From Bremerella alba (lineage in GTDB: Bacteria; Planctomycetota; Planctomycetia; Pirellulales; Pirellulaceae): a stretch of 64,000 bases of DNA. The notes below the pieces were generated by a model. The model was not told the DNA's origin and made no database searches. It saw only the letters and a program-made list of their open reading frames with translations. Shown piece by piece: positions 38,183 through 45,811 of this stretch (within the stretch, counting starts at the first letter, position 1; each line of letters starts with the position of its first letter). The translations under genes and the position numbers were made by a program. The DNA is taken from positions 62,001 through 126,000 of the forward strand of contig NZ_JABRWO010000014.1 of assembly GCF_013618625.1 (NCBI RefSeq), in the 5' to 3' direction.

Positions 38183-40651
38183 ATGTCTATTTATAACAAC
38201 AAGATTGAAATTGCGCAAGCGTATTGCGATAAGGGATTACGTGTCTTTCCTGTTCACACGTTAGAGAACGGGCAATGCAGTTGCGGAAAAAGCGATTGCG
38301 ACAACGTTGCTAAGCATCCGTTAACGGTAAACGGATTCAAAGCTGCAACGACCAATAAGAACAAGATGCTCGAATACTTTAGCGACAAATACGAGAGAGC
38401 GAATGTCGCTATAGCGACGGGAAAAGAGAGCGGCGTATTCGTTGTCGATGTTGACTCTATTAGGTCACTAACGGAACTCGAAAAGAAACATGGTGCGTTC
38501 CCACAAACGTGGGAAACGAAGACCGGAAACGGACGCCATCTGTTCTATCGCTTCCCGCAAACGGGAACCGTAAAGAATTCAACAAAGAAGATCGACAAAG
38601 AAATCGACATTCGAGGCGAAGGCGGTTACGTCATTCTTCCACCGTCTATGCACAAAGACGGAAAGCGATACGAGTGGATTCGCAATCCAGATAAACGTCT
38701 TGCTGACGCTCCCGCTTGGCTCTTGGCGTTGGTCGTTGACGACCAACGAGAAGCGAAGGCGGCAAACAAAACGTTTACCGTTGAAGCGGGAGCCAATGAG
38801 CGGCAACGGGCAATTTCGTATCTCGCTAAATGCCCGCCAGCGATAAGCGGAAGCGGGGGAAGCAACGACACGTTCGCTATCGTGTGCCGTTTGATAGAAC
38901 TCTTCCCATCGCTCTCTGACGACGATCTTTTAGACGTTCTCGGAGAATGGAACGAGAGATGCGAACCGCCTTGGAGCGTCAAAGAGTTGACGCACAAAGT
39001 AACTTCAGCAAGAGCGAAAGTAGCGGATGCGGAGTTCGCGCAAACGACGCATGCTGACGAACCAAGCGAAGACGAGGAAGACGAGGAAGACGACGACTGG
39101 GACGTTGAAATCGTTTATCCCGAGAGCGAAGACGAAGAAGCGGATGATTGGCCCGTTCTCCATAAAGACGCTTATCATGGGCTTGCTGGCGATATCGTTA
39201 AGCGAATTGAGCCAGAGACGGAAGCGGACCCAGTAGCGTTGTTAGTTACTTTGTTAAACGCTTTCGGCTGCCTCGTTGGTCGTTCTCCGTATGTTGCGAT
39301 TGACGGTTCAAAGCATCACGCAAATACGTTTGCTTGTATCGTTGGTCAAAGTTCACGAAGTCGCAAAGGAACTTCGTTAGGGCATATCCTTAACGTCTTG
39401 TCAGATAGTGACGTTGAACGAATCAATGGGCTTTCGACGGGCGAAGGTATTGTTAATCGTCTCCGTGATGCGGAAGACGGAATAACAGACAAACGCCTTT
39501 GGGTAGTTGAATCGGAATTTTGCCAACCGCTAAAAACGATGAAACGCAGCGAGAATACTCTTTCTCCCGTTATTCGCAATCTTTGGGATCGGGGCGAAGT
39601 ATCAATTCTCACGAGAGCGAACCCGCTAAAAGCGAACGGTTGCCACGTTTCGATTCTCGGACATATCACACGGGAAGAACTTACGCAAAGCTTGGACAAC
39701 GTTGACGTTTACAACGGGTTCGGAAATCGTTTTCTGTGGACGTTGTCGAGACGCTCTAAGAGCTTACCGTTAGGTGGTGAGGGGTTCGAGATAAACGATC
39801 TTAAAGAACGTCTCTCGGTTGTAACCCAAATAAGCAAGTTCATAGGCTCAATGGAATTCTCCCGTGATGCAAAGTTACTTTACGTCTCTCGCTACGATTC
39901 ACTTGGAGAAGGAAGACGGGGATTATGGGACGCTGTTTGTTCGAGAGCAGAACCGCAGGTCGTTAGACTCTCGATGCTTTATGCGTTGCTCGATGGCGTG
40001 GCAACGATAGAAACGTGCCACTTGAAAGCCGCTCTAGCTCTCTGGGATTATTGCGATGATTCAGCACGCATAATCTTTGGTGCGAACGGTGGCGATAGCC
40101 TAGAGACAAAGGTATTGAGCGTTATTCGAGAGAGGTCAGGGATAAAGAAAAGCGATATCCGCAACGCAGTTTCGCATAAGCTGAAAGCTGACGATTTGAA
40201 CGCTTCGTTGTCGTTCCTTGAATCACGGGGGAAGATCACGAAGAAAGTCGTTACCGAGAATCGTAGACGCTTTGAGCGTTGGTATCCTTGCCGTGGGCAA
40301 GGGGCAACGGGCAACAGGACGGAGGGCGATAGCGATTCTCCTAATGCCCCTGCCCAAGGGGCAACTGGTGAGAGCAACGGGCAACGTCCTGTTGCCTCTT
40401 GCCCCGATGCCCCGGCAACGCTTGCCGATCTTTTCGATTGGCGAAATATGAACGCAGCAGAGTTCGTGAAGAATGATACTGGTCTTGTTTGGGTCACTAA
40501 AGAAGAACGCTTAACGCCTTCGCTTCGTGCTGCTCTCGAAACGAACCAAGAGGCGTTAGCGTCTTTCGTGACAATCGTCAAAGAGGATAGCAAGCCGCTC
40601 TCGGAAGACGAGTATCTCGATCCGTTTATGAAAGAACTCACCGAACTCTGA
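38183..40651 (+). CDS. PrimPol-DUF3987 replication protein
   Basis: About 822 residues from the ATG at 38183; a GTG at 38162 is an alternative. The N-terminal bifunctional primase-polymerase domain has Asp89-x-Asp91 (VFVVDVDS), His119 (NGRHLFY) and EGGYVILPPSMHKDG. An acidic linker follows (EPSEDEEDEEDDDWDVE, about 293-310). The DUF3987/YfjI-like ATPase part shows a modified P-loop GQSSRSRKGTSLG near 387 and WVVESEFCQPL. Residues about 705-743 are encoded by the right copy of the GGGCAAC palindromic array and read as low-complexity Gly/Ala/Pro. It probably primes and unwinds at the element's origin. Confidence 0.88.
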   Translation: MSIYNNKIEIAQAYCDKGLRVFPVHTLENGQCSCGKSDCDNVAKHPLTVNGFKAATTNKNKMLEYFSDKYERANVAIATGKESGVFVVDVDSIRSLTELEKKHGAFPQTWETKTGNGRHLFYRFPQTGTVKNSTKKIDKEIDIRGEGGYVILPPSMHKDGKRYEWIRNPDKRLADAPAWLLALVVDDQREAKAANKTFTVEAGANERQRAISYLAKCPPAISGSGGSNDTFAIVCRLIELFPSLSDDDLLDVLGEWNERCEPPWSVKELTHKVTSARAKVADAEFAQTTHADEPSEDEEDEEDDDWDVEIVYPESEDEEADDWPVLHKDAYHGLAGDIVKRIEPETEADPVALLVTLLNAFGCLVGRSPYVAIDGSKHHANTFACIVGQSSRSRKGTSLGHILNVLSDSDVERINGLSTGEGIVNRLRDAEDGITDKRLWVVESEFCQPLKTMKRSENTLSPVIRNLWDRGEVSILTRANPLKANGCHVSILGHITREELTQSLDNVDVYNGFGNRFLWTLSRRSKSLPLGGEGFEINDLKERLSVVTQISKFIGSMEFSRDAKLLYVSRYDSLGEGRRGLWDAVCSRAEPQVVRLSMLYALLDGVATIETCHLKAALALWDYCDDSARIIFGANGGDSLETKVLSVIRERSGIKKSDIRNAVSHKLKADDLNASLSFLESRGKITKKVVTENRRRFERWYPCRGQGATGNRTEGDSDSPNAPAQGATGESNGQRPVASCPDAPATLADLFDWRNMNAAEFVKNDTGLVWVTKEERLTPSLRAALETNQEALASFVTIVKEDSKPLSEDEYLDPFMKELTEL
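40295..40413. repeat. Palindromic GGGCAACAGG array, right copy inside the PrimPol gene
   Basis: 119 bp, related to 37189-37307. It shares the first 27 bases and a 22-base block (40383-40404) exactly, with a diverged middle that still carries CCCAAGGGGCAAC and GGGCAACG motifs. It is in frame within the 3' part of the PrimPol reading frame. Confidence 0.85.
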
Positions 40652-40719
40652 GAGCGTAAAATGCGCTAACCGTTTCCCGTTTCCGTTGGACGAGAAACGG
40701 GCTATAGGGTAAGCTTTCT

Positions 40720-40736
40720 GTGCAAATATGATGCGG
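40720..40736 (+). promoter_or_regulatory. Right-end copy of the integrase arm-type motif
   Basis: GTGCAAATATGATGCGG matches the left-end 32970-32986 motif with one substitution. It lies 62 nt inside the attR repeat. Confidence 0.6.
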
Positions 40737-40797
40737 CCAACGATTTTCGTTTGTCGTAAGTCGATATTGGTAAGGCAGAAACGCTAAAAAGCGTTTG

Positions 40798-40858
40798 GGA
40801 TTTGAAATCCGTCGCCGGTTATGCCGGTTGCAGGTTCGAGTCCTGTCGCCTCCGCTTG
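40798..40858 (+). repeat. attR: duplicated 3' part of tRNA-Ser
   Basis: 61 bp, one mismatch to 32794-32854. The 5' half of the tRNA (acceptor 5' strand and D arm) is absent here, so it is not a functional tRNA gene. Confidence 0.95.
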
Positions 40859-40860
40859 GA

Positions 40861-40907
40861 AAGCCATGTCGCCGTTTCTGGTTACATGGCTTTTGGCTTT
40901 TTCTGAG
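40861..40907 (+). terminator. Original tRNA-Ser terminator, displaced by the insertion
   Basis: AAGCCATGT (40861-40869) pairs with ACATGGCTT (40884-40892), followed by TTGGCTTTTTC. In the empty site it would lie 11 nt beyond the tRNA. Confidence 0.8.
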
Positions 40908-41017
40908 CAGCCGAGTTGGTTTTTAGTTCCGACCGAATGAGGGAGAGTCGGGCTGATCGTCTCTGCAAGATGCTCTGATCGCAAGCTGGAATTGGCTGAT
41001 GAGTAGGCGTTTGTCGA

Positions 41018-41842
41018 CTATGCGGCTTCGCACGAATGCCAGAACCGCTCGTCACATGCTTCATTCATAATATCGCTGTGATCGGCTGCTTGCCCTACGA
41101 TCCACTTTGTCGGAGCGTAGACATTGGCTTTTTGAAGTTGGTGAATGGCTCCGAAGTGGTGATCGACGTGAATCGATCTTTCTCGGTGCGACTTGGACCA
41201 TAAGTTTTTAGGCCGTGCAATCACGCGATTGACGAAATGGGCAAGCCCACTGCTGTTTCGTTGCTCGTATTGATCGATCGTCGGATAGGCAATCAGGTAG
41301 TCGTACGCCTGACGTAGATAGTCTCCACGCAATGCATGAGCATGGGTTCGATGCACTTGTGTTCCACGGACGACATGGTCGTTCACCGCAACGGGCGTTT
41401 TTATGTGCTCGCCCCCGAAGTAGAGATGATCCCAGTCATTCGGGACATGCTCTAAGAATTCTAAAATTTGCTGGAGAGTGTTTGCATTTAGTAGTGCATC
41501 ATCCTCTAGGATTAGGATTGATTCGTGTTGGTCGAGCAAAGCGTCTTCAAGAATTCGAAGGTGCGACTGATAGCATCCCCAGGCACCAAGGCAATCGCGA
41601 TAACGATTTCGTGCCCAGGCTGGGGGAGGGCAAATGCGCCCATCGACCGCTCGAAATCTCTCTACCTGTGGAAACGGCCAGTCGATCTGTTCAATGTTTT
41701 GTCCGAAGCGGTTCCAGCGATCACTGCGGCTATTCAAATTGATACAAACCACCCGCGAGAATATTGTTTCTTGAGACATTCGCTCGGTCTTCTGCGTTGA
41801 GGGATCGATAGGCACCGCATAGGTCAAATGCCTGAAGGTCAT
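41018..41842 (-). CDS. Glycosyltransferase family 25 (LPS-type)
   Basis: About 274 residues from the ATG at 41842 (GAAGGACACACC upstream; a start at 41779 is possible). GT25 features: an opening strand VVCINLNSRSDRWNRF, then CLGAWGCYQSHLRILEDAL and the acidic metal/nucleotide motif ILILEDDALLNANT near residue 105, followed by DWDHLYFGGEH. GT25 enzymes transfer sugars to lipopolysaccharide or other glycans in the cytoplasm; the acceptor is not readable. It lies downstream of the DeoR regulator in the same direction (123-nt gap), so co-transcription is possible. Confidence 0.85.
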   Translation of the reverse strand: MTFRHLTYAVPIDPSTQKTERMSQETIFSRVVCINLNSRSDRWNRFGQNIEQIDWPFPQVERFRAVDGRICPPPAWARNRYRDCLGAWGCYQSHLRILEDALLDQHESILILEDDALLNANTLQQILEFLEHVPNDWDHLYFGGEHIKTPVAVNDHVVRGTQVHRTHAHALRGDYLRQAYDYLIAYPTIDQYEQRNSSGLAHFVNRVIARPKNLWSKSHRERSIHVDHHFGAIHQLQKANVYAPTKWIVGQAADHSDIMNEACDERFWHSCEAA

Positions 41843-41965
41843 TGGTGTGTCCTTCGTTTGGGGGTTGTACTGAAAGTTCCAGATACGCGTCAACGCGAAA
41901 AAGTAAGCGTTTGATAGAAGCAGTCGCCCATAGTTTGATTGGGGTTCTTTATTCAGAAGATGGGG

Positions 41966-42733
41966 TCAGCTGGTATAGATTATTTTAAGCTTGATTCCCT
42001 CGTGATTCTCAAATGGCCGTGAATCTTGGGTTCTCTGATTGCTGACCAGGTAATCCAACTGATCTAAGTTTGCGATATGTCGCATGGCGTGACGACCAAA
42101 TTTGGATTCGTCAGCTAGTACAGCGACTCGGTCGGCATGTTTGATCATAAGGCGTTCGCTTTCGACGACATGTTCGTTGTCGTTGAAGATGCCTGTTTCA
42201 GTGATCCCCCCAGCAGAGAGTAATGCCCAGTCTGCATGGTATTGCTCAATCGAGTATTGGGCACTTGGCCCGACCAAGAGCCCCGTGCCGGGAAAGAGGT
42301 ACCCGCCGGTTAAAAAGACTTCCCAAGGCCCGCGACCCAGCATTCTTCTTTCGATAGCCGCAGCTAATGTAAGCGAGTTCGTGATTATGCGAAGCTTGAT
42401 CGGTGGAAGGCAGTCTGCTAACTGCAATGTCGTCGTCCCGCCATCGACAAAGACGACGTCCCCTTCGCTTAAGAGTGTCGTAGCTCGACGGGCAATTTCC
42501 AACTTCTGGCCGGAATTCTTGACCTCTCGGGCACGAAATGGAAGCGGGTCAATTTGATTGACCAGTTTAATCCCGCCATGAATGCGTTCGACTAAGCCCG
42601 CTTCAGCCATCTGGTTGAAGTCGCGGCGAATGGTCGCAGGGCTCGCTTCAATTCGAGTTACCGCTTCCTCAACACGCAAAGCGCCTGTCTCTGAAAGGAA
42701 TCGCAAAATCTGCTCTTGGCGAGTTAGCTTCAT
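41966..42733 (-). CDS. DeoR-family transcriptional regulator
   Basis: 255 residues. The N-terminal winged HTH (RQEQILRFLSETGALRVEEAV, then IEASPATIRRDFNQMAEAGLVERIHGG) is the DeoR signature. The C-terminal sugar-phosphate sensor domain contains VFVDGGTTTLQLADCL and LTGGYLFPGTGLLVGP. DeoR proteins are usually repressors released by a phosphorylated sugar. It is divergent from the epimerase-dehydrogenase genes, and the shared 230-bp region carries repeated GATC-centred motifs, so it likely controls that module and itself. Confidence 0.93.
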   Translation of the reverse strand: MKLTRQEQILRFLSETGALRVEEAVTRIEASPATIRRDFNQMAEAGLVERIHGGIKLVNQIDPLPFRAREVKNSGQKLEIARRATTLLSEGDVVFVDGGTTTLQLADCLPPIKLRIITNSLTLAAAIERRMLGRGPWEVFLTGGYLFPGTGLLVGPSAQYSIEQYHADWALLSAGGITETGIFNDNEHVVESERLMIKHADRVAVLADESKFGRHAMRHIANLDQLDYLVSNQRTQDSRPFENHEGIKLKIIYTS

Positions 42734-42747
42734 AAGCCATATTTGCT

Positions 42748-42896
42748 TTGATCAGTATCGGTCATGATCGATCACAGGTCATGGTCATTTCTGATCGAAG
42801 ATGAACTGAGTACTTAAAGGGAAGGTGGTATTTAAGGAAATATAGTCGATTCTCTTGGGAGTGAACAGTGATCGTTATTGAGTGTAAGTGATCACT
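42748..42896. promoter_or_regulatory. Operator-like repeats between the DeoR gene and the sugar module
   Basis: The palindrome TGATCGATCA (42765-42774) with nearby TTGATCAG and GGTCATGGTCATTTCTGATC, plus two direct AGTGATC copies 20 nt apart (42867-42873 and 42887-42893), about two helical turns. They are good candidates for DeoR binding sites. Confidence 0.55.
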
Positions 42897-42966
42897 CCAT
42901 AGGATGCAGGTGTCCATGCGAGCGGCTTCGTCTTCGCTATATGCCCGTACCTCAGAGCACCCCATC

Positions 42967-44652
42967 ATGTCATTAAAGCTGAATCTTGGTGTTAAAACCG
43001 ACCTGATTGAGTATCGATATTCGTTTGCTTGGCTTTTTCGGCTCTTGGCCGAAGAAGGTATTCAGCTAGTTCAGCTAGGCACCTGGTTCGAGCTTTATCA
43101 GTTGCCGGATGAGTTCTTCTTAAACCTTCGTCGCGAAGCAGAAGATCAAGGAATTCAAATCGCCAGCATGTTTACGGCTCATCGCGAACTGGGTGGCTTC
43201 TTTCGCGCAGAGCCTGGTTTCGAGAAGGTAGCCAGAGGAAACTTCGAACGCCTGATCGAAGTGGGGGCTTTGCTCGGGGCTAGGTCGGTGGGCTCGAATC
43301 CTGGTGCCGTTCTTCGTGATCAGATGGGGACGAAAACCAATGGCGTGAATTGCTATATCCGCCACATGAAAGAACTGATGCACCTGGCGCATGAGAAAGG
43401 GGTGTCGTGGCTGACGATTGAACCGATGTCGTGTCTGGCCGAGCCGCCTACCTTGCCCGGGGAAGTTGCCGAAATGGGGCGTGAACTGACGGAGTATCAT
43501 CGAGAGCATGCCAACTCGACTGCCGCGATCGGTTACTGTGCGGACATCGCCCACGGCTATATTGATCATCAAGATCAGGTCGGATACGACCACATACAGT
43601 TATTTGAAGCCACCTATCCTTGGCTATACGAAGTTCATTTGAAGAACACCGATACACGATTTAATTCAACTTTCGGCTTCGGACCAAAGGAACGCGAAAA
43701 AGGAATTGTGGATGTTGCTCACTTTCGAGATCTGCTGATAAAGAATGCCGATCAGTTGCCGGTTCAAGAGATGACTGGCTACCTTGAAATTGGCGGCCCC
43801 AAGCTTGGTCGGGACTATAGCGATCATCAATTGGAAGACCAGCTGCGGAGTTCCCTTCGCTATTTAAAGGAGGCATTCCTCGGCGAAGCGGAAGCGGCTC
43901 CGACGGTCCCTGCAACGTGCGCGGCAGCCGATTTGCCTTCAGGGAAAAATAAGGTCGAGATTTCACCTTCGATGATGTGCGTCGATGCACTCAATTTCGA
44001 GTCTGCCTTGCGGAAGGTCGAAACGCTAGGCGTCGATATGCTGCATATGGATATCATGGACGGACATTTTGTCCCGAACATGCCGATGGGTTTGGGGGTA
44101 CTCGAGCGTCTGCAAGATGCCACCCAGTTGCCGCTGGACGTGCACTTGATGGTCGCCGATAACGACTTCTTTGTTCAGCAGTTGGCCAACATGCGGGTCA
44201 ATCAGATTTCAGTCCATTTAGAGTCGGCCATTCATCTTGACCGGACTTTATCTTACATCCGTGATCTAGGGATTAAGGCCGGCGTTGCGATCAATCCAGG
44301 AACGCCGTTATCGGCGATTGATTATGTACTGGAGAGAATTGATTACGTCTTAGTGATGACCGTGAACCCAGGTTATGCCGGGCAAAAGATGACGCCCGCA
44401 TCGCTGCGAAAGATCGCCGATTGTCAGGAGCTTCTTTCGGCTCGTGGTTTCGATCTGCCTATTCAAGTTGACGGCAACGTCAGCTTCGAGAACATCCCAG
44501 GGATGGTCGCTGCCGGAGCGACGAATCTTGTGGCAGGCACCAGCAGTATCTTTCACAAATCGGGCACAATGCTAGAAAACAAGCGGCGTATGCTCGACGC
44601 GATCGAGGAAGGTCTGGCTGCCCAAAAGAAACCAGAACTTGCTGCAGTGTAG
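42967..44652 (+). CDS. Sugar isomerase/epimerase fused to ribulose-phosphate 3-epimerase
   Basis: 561 residues from the ATG at 42967; an upstream ATG at 42904 lacks a ribosome site. Residues 1-320 are a xylose-isomerase-like TIM barrel (LFRLLAEEGIQLVQLG, GARSVGSNPGAVL, LTIEPMSCLAEPP, YEVHLKNTDTRF). After a short Ala/Pro linker, residues 329-555 form a complete ribulose-phosphate 3-epimerase: ISPSMMCVDALNF, DMLHMDIMDGHFVPN, LDVHLMVADN, MTVNPGYAGQKM and IQVDGNVSFENIP. Two sugar-phosphate epimerase barrels in one chain suggest consecutive steps. It is first of the DeoR-controlled plus-strand genes. Confidence 0.9.
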   Translation: MSLKLNLGVKTDLIEYRYSFAWLFRLLAEEGIQLVQLGTWFELYQLPDEFFLNLRREAEDQGIQIASMFTAHRELGGFFRAEPGFEKVARGNFERLIEVGALLGARSVGSNPGAVLRDQMGTKTNGVNCYIRHMKELMHLAHEKGVSWLTIEPMSCLAEPPTLPGEVAEMGRELTEYHREHANSTAAIGYCADIAHGYIDHQDQVGYDHIQLFEATYPWLYEVHLKNTDTRFNSTFGFGPKEREKGIVDVAHFRDLLIKNADQLPVQEMTGYLEIGGPKLGRDYSDHQLEDQLRSSLRYLKEAFLGEAEAAPTVPATCAAADLPSGKNKVEISPSMMCVDALNFESALRKVETLGVDMLHMDIMDGHFVPNMPMGLGVLERLQDATQLPLDVHLMVADNDFFVQQLANMRVNQISVHLESAIHLDRTLSYIRDLGIKAGVAINPGTPLSAIDYVLERIDYVLVMTVNPGYAGQKMTPASLRKIADCQELLSARGFDLPIQVDGNVSFENIPGMVAAGATNLVAGTSSIFHKSGTMLENKRRMLDAIEEGLAAQKKPELAAV

Positions 44653-44711
44653 TTCTGCGTCTTAGTATTCGTTCTCGAAATTCCCAGACTTTCTGCAAGA
44701 TGTGAAGAGCT

Positions 44712-45779
44712 ATGACTTCAACCGAAGACAAGACAATGAAAGCCATCGTGCTGCACGCCGTGGGCGATCTGCGGTATGAGCAAGTGCCGATTCCCGATGT
44801 CGAGCCCGGCAAAGTGCAGGTCCGGATCGGATTCTGCGGCGTATGTGGTTCTGATATTCCGCGCTGTTTCTCCAAAGGGACTTACCACTTTCCGACGATC
44901 TGCGGTCACGAGTTTGCCGGTGTCGTGGAAGCTTGTGGCGATGGCGTTCAGGACTTTCAAGCAGGGGACCGCGTTGCCGTGTTTCCTCTCTTGTGGCGTG
45001 ATGATCACGCTGCATGCGAACAAGGCAAGTATGCCCAGTCCGATGGATACGACTATCTTGGCTCGCGAAGCGATGGTGGTTTCACCGAATTTGTAATCGC
45101 TCCTGAGCGAAACTTGATTCGTGTGCCTGACAACGTTTCGTTGGAAGAAGCTGCGATGACCGAACCGGCGGCCGTAGCGCTACATGCGGTTCGCCGCGCG
45201 AGCGTTCGTCTTGGTGACACCGTCGCCGTGTTTGGACTTGGTCCGATTGGTTTGATGGTTGCCCAGTGGCTGAAAGCTTCCGGGGCAGGTCCCATCCTGC
45301 TGTTCGATATTCAGCCAGAGAAGCTGGAAATCGCAAAGAAGCTTGGCTTCGAGCATACTTTCGATAGTCGCACCTGTAATGTGAACGAGGTTGTCAAGCA
45401 GCACACCGATGGGCACGGGATCCATGTGGCGATCGAAGCGGCCGGTGTTCCGCCGACGATGTTAGCAGCGATTGAGGGCGTCCGTCGATCAGGTCGCGTC
45501 GTTTTACTTGGAAATCCGGCAACGGATGTAACCCTGCCCGCAGCACTAATTTCTCAGGCGATGCGTCGCGAAATCGACATACTAGGTGTGTGGAATTCCG
45601 ACTTTAGTGTCTACAGCGATGACGACGATTGGCGAACCGTTCTTGCCGCTATGAGCAGCGGGATTCTCAATCTTCGGCCGCTTATCACGCATCGTGTTTC
45701 TCTGGTTGAAGCAATCGCGGCGTTGGAAATGATGCACCAGCAAACCGAATTCTTCACCAAAGTCCTCATTCATCCCTAA
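44712..45779 (+). CDS. Zinc-type medium-chain dehydrogenase (GatD-like)
   Basis: 355 residues. Catalytic zinc ligands: Cys in FCGVCGSDIP, His-Glu in ICGHEFAG and Glu in TEPAAVALHA. The Rossmann motif is VFGLGPIGLMVAQ. The closest family pattern is galactitol-1-phosphate 5-dehydrogenase (YDYLGSRSDGGFTEF and EIDILGVWNSDFS correspond to GatD stretches). The structural-zinc lobe, normally four Cys, is degenerate: FPLLWRDDHAACEQGKYAQS has a single Cys. It follows the fused epimerase by 59 nt and likely oxidises the sugar alcohol phosphate handled there (inference). Confidence 0.85.
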   Translation: MTSTEDKTMKAIVLHAVGDLRYEQVPIPDVEPGKVQVRIGFCGVCGSDIPRCFSKGTYHFPTICGHEFAGVVEACGDGVQDFQAGDRVAVFPLLWRDDHAACEQGKYAQSDGYDYLGSRSDGGFTEFVIAPERNLIRVPDNVSLEEAAMTEPAAVALHAVRRASVRLGDTVAVFGLGPIGLMVAQWLKASGAGPILLFDIQPEKLEIAKKLGFEHTFDSRTCNVNEVVKQHTDGHGIHVAIEAAGVPPTMLAAIEGVRRSGRVVLLGNPATDVTLPAALISQAMRREIDILGVWNSDFSVYSDDDDWRTVLAAMSSGILNLRPLITHRVSLVEAIAALEMMHQQTEFFTKVLIHP

Positions 45780-45811
45780 GTCGAAATAGCCCCTTTCAGC
45801 GTGCAAGAAAC

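Larger units (their letters stand above)
32794..40858. mobile_element. Integrative element in tRNA-Ser (about 8 kb)
   Basis: It is bounded by 61-bp direct repeats of the tRNA-Ser 3' part (32794-32854 and 40798-40858). Content in order: replacement terminator, integrase site cluster, tyrosine integrase, convergent RloC-like AAA_13 ATPase, 1-kb non-coding region with a palindromic array, excisionase-like HTH gene, small phage-type gene, PrimPol-DUF3987 replication gene, right-end integrase site, and attR. By eye the coding DNA is more A+T-rich and uses codons differently from the flanks. There are no capsid, terminase, relaxase or conjugation genes. It fits a phage-satellite-like or integrative-plasmid-like element. 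Confidence 0.93.
40652..41017. other. Right-end intergenic region of the element and tRNA flank
   Basis: No gene. It contains the right arm site (40720-40736), TAAGTCGATATTG (40757-40769), a 7-bp hairpin AAACGCT-AAAA-AGCGTTT (40779-40796) abutting the attR repeat, attR itself, and the displaced original tRNA terminator. Confidence 0.7.

Noticed and set aside
40798-40858. Second tRNA-Ser gene
   Set aside because: Only the anticodon arm, variable arm, T arm and acceptor 3' strand are present; the 5' half is replaced by element sequence, so it is attR.
42762-42968. Minus-strand open frame in the DeoR operator region
   Set aside because: It consists of GATC-repeat regulatory DNA and lacks a ribosome site.
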